From: FEB-22 sp003105195
GTDB taxonomy: Bacteria > Pseudomonadota > Alphaproteobacteria > Rhizobiales > Xanthobacteraceae
Assembly (NCBI GenBank): GCA_027493405.1
Contig: JAOSKV010000007.1
Coordinates: 5,927 to 69,926 of the forward strand
Reading direction: 5' to 3'
DNA length: 64,000 nt
Positions 56,573-64,000 of this stretch are shown piece after piece (positions within the stretch are counted from its first letter, which is position 1; each line of letters opens with the position of its first letter). The position numbers were made by a program, and so were the translations under genes. The notes under the pieces were generated by a model that did no database searches, was not told the origin of the DNA, and was given only the letters and a program-made list of their open reading frames with translations.

Positions 56573-57753
56573 GCGCATTCTGGTCGAGCGGATTTCGCCC
56601 CTTCTTCCTGTTCGGCGCGGCCTACGGCCCGCTCGTCCAGTTCGGCTGGTTCCCGCTCCTCGCCGGCTGGGCCGCGGCGGGCGCCATGCCGCCTCCCGGA
56701 CTCTGGCACGGGCACGAGCTCGTCTACGGCTTCGCGGCTGCGTTCGTCTGCGGCTTCGTGCTGACCGCCCTGCCGAGCTGGGCCGGCACCCCGGAGGTGG
56801 CGGGGCCGCGGCTGGTGGCGCTGGCGCTGGTCTGGCTCGCCGGCCGCGCCGCCGCGTGGTCCTATGCGTGGCTCCCGCCCGGCGTGATCGCCGCGCTCGA
56901 CCTGCTGCTGTTCGCCGCGCTCGCCGCGCTCGTGCTGCCGGGTCTCGTGCGCGCGCTCGACCGGCGCTATCTCGCCCTCTTGCCGATTCTCGCCGCCTTC
57001 ATCGCGGCCGACGCGATCTATCATCTCGCGCTCGCGCGCGGCGATTTCGTCCTCGCCGAAAGGGCGCTGCTCGGCGCCGTCAACGTGCTCGTCCTCCTGT
57101 TCGCCATCGTCGCCGGCCTGCTCACCCCGACCTTCACGCAGTCCGAGCTGGAACGGCGCGGCCTCCCGGCGAGGGTGGCGGCGCCGGGATGGCTGGAGGT
57201 CGCGGCGGTCGGCGCCGCGCTCGTGTTCGCAGCGGCCGACTGGCTCGCGCTGCCGCCCGCCCAGAACGGCGCCGTCGCCTGCGCGGCGGCCGCGATCCAC
57301 GCCGCGCGGCTGGCGCACTGGCGGACGCGGAGCATCCGCGCGGCGCCGCTCGTGCTCGCGATGCACGCCGGCTATGCCTGGCTCGTGGCCGCGATGGCGC
57401 TGCGCGGCCTCGCCGATGTGTCCGGATGGGTCCCGCGGGCCGCCTGGATCCACGCCTTCACGGTCGGCGCCCTCGGCATGATGATGCTCGCCTTCCTCAA
57501 CCGCGTCTCGCTCCGGCATACGGGGCGCATCGCGGCCGCCACGCGGCTCGCGGGCGTCGGCCTCGCGGTCATGTTCGCGGCCGGCATCGCGCGCGTCGCC
57601 ACCGATCTTCTCGGCGGTGACGTCCGCTGGATGGCGGTCTCGGGCGTGCTCTGGGCCTTGCCCTTCGCGCTGTTCCTGGCCGAGCACGGCGCCAAGCTTC
57701 TGCGCCCGAGCCTGCCCCGCGACGCTGCGGTCCGGTCCGCCTTCGAGCCCTGA
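56569..57753 (+). CDS. NnrS-family membrane protein
   Basis: 394 aa, about 12 membrane spans. Family marks: SSGFRPFFLFGAAYGPL at the N-terminus, LWHGHELVYGFAAAFVCGF, and conserved histidines in AMHAGYAWL and HAFTVGALGMMML. NnrS proteins are heme/copper membrane proteins that protect against nitric oxide stress and usually sit beside denitrification genes. Here the gene is translationally coupled (ATGA) to an organic-acid transporter instead, which is odd. It is convergent with the next gene, only 3 bases apart. Confidence 0.88.
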   Translation: MSAFWSSGFRPFFLFGAAYGPLVQFGWFPLLAGWAAAGAMPPPGLWHGHELVYGFAAAFVCGFVLTALPSWAGTPEVAGPRLVALALVWLAGRAAAWSYAWLPPGVIAALDLLLFAALAALVLPGLVRALDRRYLALLPILAAFIAADAIYHLALARGDFVLAERALLGAVNVLVLLFAIVAGLLTPTFTQSELERRGLPARVAAPGWLEVAAVGAALVFAAADWLALPPAQNGAVACAAAAIHAARLAHWRTRSIRAAPLVLAMHAGYAWLVAAMALRGLADVSGWVPRAAWIHAFTVGALGMMMLAFLNRVSLRHTGRIAAATRLAGVGLAVMFAAGIARVATDLLGGDVRWMAVSGVLWALPFALFLAEHGAKLLRPSLPRDAAVRSAFEP

Positions 57754-57756
57754 GCG

Positions 57757-59769
57757 CTATCCGGTCCTGGCGAAGTCCGGCGCGCGCCGTTCCTGGAACG
57801 CGCTGATGCCTTCGCGCGCCGCCGCCGTGCAGGCGCTGGCCCCGAACGCCGCATAGCCGATCTCCAGCGCTGCGCCGAGGCTCGGCGCCGCCGCCGCATC
57901 CTCGATCGCCCGCTCCAGGATGCGCAGGACCTCGCGGCTGAGATCCTGGCCGCCCGTGCCGGTCGGCGCGATCGGCGCGAACCCGGGCACCCGCACGGCG
58001 CCGCCGTTCGGCGCGCGCACCTGGCCGGCGAGCGCGTGCACGCGCGCCACCGCCGCGTCGATCAGGTCCGCCGTGTCGTCGGCGAGCGCGTCGACGACGC
58101 CGAGCGCGTGCGCCGCGTCCGCCGTGACGGTCTCGGCGCGGCGCAGCATGCCGTGGAAGATCGATGCGGCGTCCGGCCAGCGCCGATAGGGCACCACCAT
58201 GGCGCCCAGCGCCGGCACGATGCCGAGCGTGATCTCGGGAAGCTGCAGCCGCGCGTGCCGCATGGCGACGATGCCGTGGCAGCGCAGCGCGAGCTCGAGC
58301 CCGCCGCCGAGCGCCATGCCGTTCAGCGCCGCCACCACCGGCTTGCGCATGGCGTCGAGATGCACCAGCAGGCGCGAGCAGTCGCGCGCGTACTGCGCGG
58401 CGGCGCCGGCGTCGCCCAGGACCCGCGGGAAGCGGCCGATGTCGGCGCCCGCCGAGAAGGCGCGGGTGCCGTAGCCCGTGATCACGAAGCCCGCCACGCC
58501 GGCGTCGTCCTCCGACGCGCGGATGACCTCGAGGATCTCGTCGGTCAGCTCGTCGTGCATCGCGTTGAGCGCTTCCGGACGGCGCAGCGTGACGACCTTC
58601 ACGTCGCCGATCCGGTCCACCAGCACGTGGCGATGGAACCGCTGATAATCGCCGAGCGGCCTCCCGGGCGTCGGCATGCCGGGACGCTCGTGCGCGAGGC
58701 GGGTCACGATCCGTTCGACCTCGGCACCGCCGAGCCGGCGCATGATATCGAGCGGACCGGCCTTGAAGCCGAGCGCCAGCCGGCATCCGAGCTCGAGATC
58801 GGCCGGCTCCCCGATCTTCCGGTCGAGGATGTCGCCCGCCTGGGAGAACAGGATTCCGAGCAGGCGGTCGCGCACGTCGGCGGCGACCGCCGCCGCGACC
58901 GCGATCTCCTTGCCGGGCGCGACGGTGCGCCAGCTCTCCACCGAGCGGAACATGGCGGCCGGACGATAGTGCTCGCCCTCCTCGTCGGCCTGCAGGGTAT
59001 TGGTCTCGACGATGATCGGATTGCCGTGGGCGAGGTTGAGCACGAAGAAGGGGCCGGCATGCACGAACTCCGCCGCGGTCGAGTCGATCTCGGCCGCGGT
59101 GGCGCGGGCGAGCATCAGCCCGGCCTCGTTGCACCAGTTGTCGAAGACGCGGTCCAGCATGAAGCAGGCGACGTCGGCGGTGACGACGGGGACCTTGCCG
59201 GTCGTGCAGAAGACCCAGCTCAGGTGGTCGACGAGGGCGGCATCGGCTCCCGGCCAGCGGACGATCTCGACCACCGGATTGCGCCAGGCCGGCGCGAAGA
59301 AATGCGTCACCGTGGCGCGCGACTTGTGCCGCAGGTCGGCGAAGATGCGCGGCCGGGAGCGGAGCGAGCTGGTGTTGGAGGTGATGATCGCCGCCGGCGA
59401 GACGGTCGATTCCACCTCGGCGAAGATCCGGCGCTTGAGCGCGAGATCTTCGCTCGCCGCCTCGATCACCCAGTCGGCCTCGCCGATCTCCGCGTAGTCG
59501 GTGGTCGCGTGGAGGTTCGCGGTCACGTCCGCGGCCTGCGCCTCGCTCATCTTGCCGCGGTCGACCGCCTTGCCGGCGTAGTCGTGGAACCGGCGCAGCG
59601 CCCGTTCCAGCGGCGCCTCGGCGACGTCGACGAGGTGCAGCTTCAGTCCCGGGAGGGCGCTCTTCAGGTAGTAGCCGATATCGGGGCCGATGGTGCCGGC
59701 GCCGATCACGGCGACCGATTTCGGCAGGCCGCGCGCGGACCGGTGCAGCAGCGGATTGGCGAAGCTCAT
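57757..59769 (-). CDS. 3-hydroxyacyl-CoA dehydrogenase/enoyl-CoA hydratase fusion, dehydrogenase first
   Basis: 670 aa bifunctional beta-oxidation enzyme. NAD-binding domain about 17-200 (GAGTIG at 23-28, SNTSSL, VTHFFAPAWRNPVVEIV), dehydrogenase C-terminal domain about 200-390, then a crotonase domain about 395-660 (AFSAGADI; GMALGGGLELAL with the first catalytic Glu; LPEITLGIVPALGA with the second). This order is the reverse of FadB/FadJ, in which the hydratase comes first. I use ATG 59769 (MSFANPLLHRS); the open frame extends far upstream but that part is antisense to the CoA ligase. Both active sites look complete. Confidence 0.9.
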   Translation of the reverse strand: MSFANPLLHRSARGLPKSVAVIGAGTIGPDIGYYLKSALPGLKLHLVDVAEAPLERALRRFHDYAGKAVDRGKMSEAQAADVTANLHATTDYAEIGEADWVIEAASEDLALKRRIFAEVESTVSPAAIITSNTSSLRSRPRIFADLRHKSRATVTHFFAPAWRNPVVEIVRWPGADAALVDHLSWVFCTTGKVPVVTADVACFMLDRVFDNWCNEAGLMLARATAAEIDSTAAEFVHAGPFFVLNLAHGNPIIVETNTLQADEEGEHYRPAAMFRSVESWRTVAPGKEIAVAAAVAADVRDRLLGILFSQAGDILDRKIGEPADLELGCRLALGFKAGPLDIMRRLGGAEVERIVTRLAHERPGMPTPGRPLGDYQRFHRHVLVDRIGDVKVVTLRRPEALNAMHDELTDEILEVIRASEDDAGVAGFVITGYGTRAFSAGADIGRFPRVLGDAGAAAQYARDCSRLLVHLDAMRKPVVAALNGMALGGGLELALRCHGIVAMRHARLQLPEITLGIVPALGAMVVPYRRWPDAASIFHGMLRRAETVTADAAHALGVVDALADDTADLIDAAVARVHALAGQVRAPNGGAVRVPGFAPIAPTGTGGQDLSREVLRILERAIEDAAAAPSLGAALEIGYAAFGASACTAAAREGISAFQERRAPDFARTG

Positions 59770-59931
59770 GCGGGAAACCCTCGGCAGTCGGCGGGCGCCC
59801 CGAGTCTCCCTTGGGGCGCGGCTGACGGGCTTGATCGAAGGCAAGTCCCGCCCCTGCGGGCCCGCAATACTCCTGCGACCCCGCCGCGCGACCGGCCGCG
59901 GGCGGCGCCGTGCAGGCGGAGGAGGACGCCG

Positions 59932-61485
59932 ATGACCGCCGCGATGCCCTATGTGCACGAGACCGTGGTGCACATGCTGCGCGAGGCGGCCCAGGAGAGC
60001 CCGGACGCCCCGGCGCTGGTCTGCGGCGACGAGCGGCTCACCTATGCGGAGTATGCGGCCTGTGTGGCCGGGCTCGCGGACGCGCTCGCCGTCCTCGGCG
60101 TGGCCGGGCGGCGTGTTGCGCTGCTCATGGGCAACTCGGTCGACATCGCGGTCGCGACCTTCGCGGTGCAGGCCGCCGGCGCGCAGGTGGTGCCGGTCAA
60201 CCCCGCCTACACGATCCACGAGCTGGTCCCGGTCTTCGAGAACGCAGGCCCGGTGGCGCTGATCCACGATGCCGCCGTCGCCGGCATCGCCGGGGACCTG
60301 GCCCGGCGCTTCGCGATCCGGCACCTCGTCGCCGTGGGCGAGGGAGCGCGGCGCCTCACCGAATGGCGCGGCCGCGCCGATCCGGTCCGCGCCCTGCCGC
60401 TGCCGGATCCGGACGGGCTCTCGACCCTGCAGTACACGGGCGGAACCACCGGCCGGCCCAAGGGCGCCGACCTGACGCACCGCGCCGTCGCCGTCAACGT
60501 GGCGCAGCGCGAGGCGCTGCTGCCGACCGAGCCGCAGCGCGAGCGCATTCTCGCGATCACGCCGCTGTTCCATGTCTACGCGGTGGCGATGGGGCTCTAT
60601 CTCGCGGCGTACTGCCGCGGGACGCTGTTCATCGTGCCGCGCTTCCAGCCCGACCTCGTGCTCGATTCGATCGCGCGCGAGCGCATCACCTTGCTCTCGG
60701 GAAGCCCGACGATCTTCACGGGACTGATGGCGCACGAGCGCTTCGCCGCGACCGATCTCGGTTCGCTGCGCTTGTGCTTCTCCGGGGCGTCGGCGCTCTC
60801 GGAGGAGACCCTGCGCCGCTGGGAGGCGGCGGCCGGCTGCCCGATCTGCGAGGGATACGGCCAGAGCGAGGCCGGGCCCGTGCTGACCTTCAATCCGCGC
60901 AACGGGACGCGCAAGCCGGGCTCCGTGGGGATCCCGGTTCCGCGCACCGAGATCGAGATCGTCGATCCGGCGACCGGCACGACGGTGTTGCCGACCGGGC
61001 AGGTCGGCGAGATCCGCGCCCGCGGGCCGCAGATCATGCGGGGCTACCGCGGGCTGCCGCAGGAGACGGCGTCGACCCTGCGCGACGGCTGGCTGTACAC
61101 GGGCGACATCGGACGACTGGACGGCGACGGCTACCTCTTCATCTGCGACCGCAAGAAGGACATGGTGATCGTCAGCGGGTACAACGTCTATCCGCGCGAG
61201 GTCGAGGACGCGCTGCTCGCCCATCCCGGGGTGGCGGAGGCCGCGGTGCTGGGCGTCCCCGACCCCTACCGTGGCGAGGCGCTCGTCGGCTTCGTGGTGC
61301 CCGCGGGCGCTGCGGCGCCGACCGGCGAGGACATGCGCGCCCATCTCGCCGAGCGGCTCGCGCCCTACAAGATCCCGCGCGACATCCGCGTCGTGCCGTC
61401 GCTGCCGAAGACCGTGGTCGGCAAGATCGACAAGCGGGAATTGCGGGGATCGGCGGGGGGGCCCGGGGCGCGGCCCCGGCCGTCA
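59932..61485 (+). CDS. Acyl-CoA synthetase (AMP-forming), no clear stop codon
   Basis: Adenylate-forming CoA ligase of about 510 aa. ATP-binding motif YTGGTTGRPKGADLTH, YGQSEAGPVLTF, GWLYTGDIGRLDGDGY and the C-terminal catalytic Lys motif VVGKIDKREL. The natural end should be just after KRELRG (about 61450). No stop occurs there in any frame; the frame stays open through the convergent ABC genes to 62676. The 3' end given here is therefore arbitrary. The G-run at about 61457-61463 suggests an indel or lost bases. ATG 59932 follows GGAGGA at 59920-59925. It is divergent from the dehydrogenase/hydratase gene. Confidence 0.85.
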
Positions 61486-62253
61486 TACCGCGATCGCGGC
61501 GGCCTCGCGCGCCGCGCCGTTGCCGGCCGCGATCACGCGCACGGGTGTGCCGTACAGGCGGGTCAGGGCCGCGTCGGTGAGCGTATCCTCGATGCGGCCG
61601 ACCGCGAGCTCTCCGGTCCCATGCATCAAGAGGGCGGAATCGGCGGCCGCGAATGCGTGACCCGGGACGTGCGTCGTGAAGACGATGGCCATGCCGTTCC
61701 GTCGCGCGAGGTCGCGAAGCGTCTCGAACAGGAGCCGCTGGTTTCTCAAGTCGAGCGCGGAGGCGGGCTCGTCCAGCACCAGGATGTTGCAGTCCCCGGC
61801 CAGTGCCCGGGCGACAGCGACCAGTTGCCATTCGCCGCCGGACAGGGTGGTGATCGGCCGCTCGGCGAGGTCCGAGAGGTTCAGGCGCTGCAGCGCGGCG
61901 TCGACGGCTCGATAGTCCGCGTTTCGCGGCGAGCCGAACAGGCCGATGCTCCTCGCGCGGCCCATCATGACCATGTCGCGCGCCGTGAAGTCGAACGTGG
62001 TTTGCGCGGCCTGGGGCAGGTAGCCGATCGTGCCCGTGACGGAGCGCGTGCCCGCGGTGAGCCGCAAGCTGCCGACCACGGTCTTGATGAGGGTCGTCTT
62101 GCCGCGACCGTTCGGCCCGAGAACGGCCAGGATCTCGCCGCCGTCCACGCGCAGGCTGAGGTTCCGGAAGACCTCGTGGCGGCCGTAGGATGCGCTCGCG
62201 TTCTCGAGAGAGATCCGCGGCTGGAAACCGCTGTCCGTCACCCGCGCCCCCAT
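61483..62253 (-). CDS. FecE-type ABC transporter ATP-binding protein
   Basis: 256 aa ATPase of a metal-chelate importer: Walker A GPNGRGKTT, IGYLPQAAQ (Q-loop), signature LSGGEWQLVAVARALAG, Walker B ILVLDEPASALD and H-loop TTHVPGHAFA. It overlaps the permease gene by 16 bases. The family imports Fe(III)-siderophores, heme or cobalamin. A cobalamin role would suit the B12-dependent mutase at 44-46 kb, but nothing in the sequence decides it. Confidence 0.9.
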   Translation of the reverse strand: MGARVTDSGFQPRISLENASASYGRHEVFRNLSLRVDGGEILAVLGPNGRGKTTLIKTVVGSLRLTAGTRSVTGTIGYLPQAAQTTFDFTARDMVMMGRARSIGLFGSPRNADYRAVDAALQRLNLSDLAERPITTLSGGEWQLVAVARALAGDCNILVLDEPASALDLRNQRLLFETLRDLARRNGMAIVFTTHVPGHAFAAADSALLMHGTGELAVGRIEDTLTDAALTRLYGTPVRVIAAGNGAAREAAAIAV

Positions 62254-63311
62254 CCTCTCGTGCTCAGGCGCCGCAGCAGCACGACGAAGACCGGCGCACC
62301 CACCAGCGCCGTGAGCACGCCGACCGGGATCTCGACCTGCGTCACGGTGCGTGCGAGCGCATCGATGGCCACCAGATACCCGGCTCCGACCAGCGCGCTC
62401 GCCGGGATCAGCACACGATGGTTTGGGCCGACGAGCATGCGCGCGACGTGCGGCACGATGAGGCCGACCCAGCCGACCGCGCCGGCGACCGCGACCACGC
62501 CCGCGACCGCGAGCGCGACGGCCGCCAGGACGAGCCAGCGCGTGCGCTCGACTGCAAGACCGACGGCTGCGGCGTCCTCCTCACCGAGAGAGAGGACGTT
62601 GATGCGAAACCAGAGCCCGGACACGAGACCGAGGCCGACCGCCGTGGAGGCAGCGAGGATTCCGAGCTTGGGATAGGTCGCCATCGCGAACGAGCCCATC
62701 AGCCAGTAGACGATCGCGGGCAAGGCGTTGTTCGGGTCGGCGACATATTTGAGGAGGCTCACCAGCGCGGAGAACCCCGCCGAAACCACGATTCCCGCCA
62801 GCACGAGGGTGAAGATCGGCGTTCGCATCTCGGCACGGGACACCAGGTAGACGAGTGCGATGGCGGCGAACCCGCCGACGAACGCCAGTCCGACGGTGGC
62901 GAGCGCCGAGCCGAGCATGAGAATGGCCAGCGCGCCTCCGAAGGACGCGCCCGCCGTGACGCCCACCATCTGCGGCCCGACCAGGGGATTGCGGAAGATG
63001 CCTTGCAGGACGCAGCCCGTGCCTCCCAACGCGGCCCCGGCGAGGGCGGCGGAGAGAACGCGCGGCAGGCGCAGCAGCGTCACGACTCGCTCGGCCGACG
63101 GCGACCACGTCGTCTCGATGGGCACGAGCCCGGAGAGAAGGATCCGGATCGCCTCGTCGGTCGGCACGTGATATCGCCCCTGGCCGACCGCCAGGAGAAC
63201 GACCGCGCCGAGCGCCGCGATCGCGAGCCCCCAGCGTGCGCCGGCGACCAGGCGTCCGAGCGCGGCTCCGGCCGGCCGGACGACTCCCCTAACGGGCGAA
63301 CAGGCGCTCAT
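62238..63311 (-). CDS. FecCD-type ABC transporter permease
   Basis: 357 aa permease with about nine to ten spans. Landmarks: LRLPRVLSAALAGAALGGTGCVLQGIFRNPLVGPQMVGVTAGASFGG and GWVGLIVPHVARMLVGPNHR, the BtuC/FecCD coupling region. The start ATG 63311 (MSACSPVRGVVRP) overlaps the end of the binding-protein gene by 23 bases; the longer open frame upstream belongs to that gene in another frame. Confidence 0.92.
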   Translation of the reverse strand: MSACSPVRGVVRPAGAALGRLVAGARWGLAIAALGAVVLLAVGQGRYHVPTDEAIRILLSGLVPIETTWSPSAERVVTLLRLPRVLSAALAGAALGGTGCVLQGIFRNPLVGPQMVGVTAGASFGGALAILMLGSALATVGLAFVGGFAAIALVYLVSRAEMRTPIFTLVLAGIVVSAGFSALVSLLKYVADPNNALPAIVYWLMGSFAMATYPKLGILAASTAVGLGLVSGLWFRINVLSLGEEDAAAVGLAVERTRWLVLAAVALAVAGVVAVAGAVGWVGLIVPHVARMLVGPNHRVLIPASALVGAGYLVAIDALARTVTQVEIPVGVLTALVGAPVFVVLLRRLSTRGWGRG

Positions 63312-64000
63312 AGTCCTTCGACCCCGCATTCTCCCGCATGCGCAGGATCTCCCACGTTCGCGCAGGGGACGGCGCGTGGCCGTAGAGGAGCGTGTGACCC
63401 CTGGCGATTTCGTCCGGCATCGACCAGTCGAACAGCTGCGGTTGCAGGAGCCTGGACAGCCACATCCAGCCCAGCGGGCTCTCCTGGGTCGGGGCTTCCC
63501 AGCGGTCGCCGCCGATCGGCCAGGCATAGACGCGGCGATTGATCACGGCCGAGAGGCCCGCGAAGCGCGGATCCTCGTAGAAGCGCGAGGGCCGCAGCTC
63601 GTCGTCGAAGGCGTTGAGGAGGATCACGTCCGGATCCCAGGCCAGCAGCTGCTCGGGATCGATCTGCACATTGACCTGGCGAAACCCGGCCGCGAGGTTG
63701 ACCCCGCCGGCGAGCCCGATCTGCCAGCTGCGGATATGCGCCCCGCCGACGACCGCGAGCGCGGACCCGAACAGGCTGACGTGGACGACGGTGGGGCGCG
63801 CCTTTTGCGGCAGGTCGCGGGTCACGGCCTCGATCGCCGACCTGACGGACATCCGCCAGGCGAGGATGTCGCGTGCGCTGGTCTCGGCCCCGAGGGCCGC
63901 ACCCAGCATGGGGAGCCAGGCGACGGCGTCGTCGCCTGCGGTGATGTTGATGGTGAGGAGCGGAAGCCCGGCGGCGCGCACGAGGTCGGTCTGCGCGCCG
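63289..64000 (-). CDS. FecB-type periplasmic metal-chelate-binding protein, 5' end outside window
   Basis: C-terminal 236 residues or so of a type III periplasmic binding protein. Visible: LPLLTINITAGDDAVAWLPMLGAALGAE, the ligand-region string AGGVNLAAGFRQVNVQIDPEQLLAWDPDVILL, and RRVYAWPIGG. The frame stays open to the window edge, so the signal peptide and N-terminal lobe are missing. It precedes the matching permease and ATPase. Substrate: siderophore, heme or cobalamin by family. Confidence 0.88.
   Translation of the reverse strand, partial: GAQTDLVRAAGLPLLTINITAGDDAVAWLPMLGAALGAETSARDILAWRMSVRSAIEAVTRDLPQKARPTVVHVSLFGSALAVVGGAHIRSWQIGLAGGVNLAAGFRQVNVQIDPEQLLAWDPDVILLNAFDDELRPSRFYEDPRFAGLSAVINRRVYAWPIGGDRWEAPTQESPLGWMWLSRLLQPQLFDWSMPDEIARGHTLLYGHAPSPARTWEILRMRENAGSKDYERLFAR

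Overview
The window is high-GC bacterial DNA from the accessory, catabolic part of a genome. The gene families suggest an alphaproteobacterium of the Hyphomicrobiales/Bradyrhizobium-like type: several Liv/Fmd-type ABC transporters, a TRAP transporter, CoA ligases, a HyuA/HyuB pair, a Mo hydroxylase and an NnrS protein. That placement is inference from gene content. No rRNA, tRNA, CRISPR array, integrase, transposase or phage gene was seen.

Region 1 (1-10.9 kb, all + strand, visibly lower GC than the rest) is a sugar locus: deoC (5' end outside the window), a two-lobed aldehyde dehydrogenase, a ribokinase-family kinase, a CUT1 sugar ABC transporter (binding protein, two permeases, ATPase) and a GH116-type glycosidase. 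Composition, strand and function all change at about 10.91 kb.

Region 2 (10.9-16.3 kb) holds a truncated hemoglobin/7Fe ferredoxin pair, an orphan cytochrome oxidase subunit I, a Rieske-FAD reductase fusion and a LysR regulator. Region 3 (16.3-23.9 kb) has a non-coding 0.6 kb stretch, a DctPQM TRAP transporter and a LysR protein with two DNA-binding domains. Divergent from these is a ring-cleavage operon: GalB-like hydratase, RraA/GalC-like aldolase and a VOC extradiol dioxygenase. Region 4 (23.9-34 kb) has a signal-less solute-binding sensor divergent from a MarR gene, then a flotillin, a complete amide/urea-type ABC transporter and an amidase.

Region 5 (34-57.8 kb) is a long, tightly overlapping CoA-pathway cluster. 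In order it holds a CoA ligase, GntR regulator, thiolase-like protein, second CoA ligase, HyuA/HyuB, acyl-CoA dehydrogenase, B12 domain plus acyl-CoA mutase, three-subunit Mo hydroxylase, CaiB CoA-transferase, V4R protein, a second Liv-type ABC transporter with a permease-ATPase fusion, and NnrS. Region 6 (57.8-64 kb) has a 3-hydroxyacyl-CoA dehydrogenase/enoyl-CoA hydratase fusion, a third CoA ligase and a FecBCD-type importer cut by the window end. Together regions 3-6 look like uptake plus CoA-dependent breakdown of aromatic, heterocyclic or amide compounds.

The sequence carries many probable errors. Nine small indels break otherwise well conserved genes. Two G/C homopolymer blocks (22551-22679 and 44212-44353) replace coding sequence. 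Genes described here as broken are therefore more likely sequencing or consensus failures than true pseudogenes.
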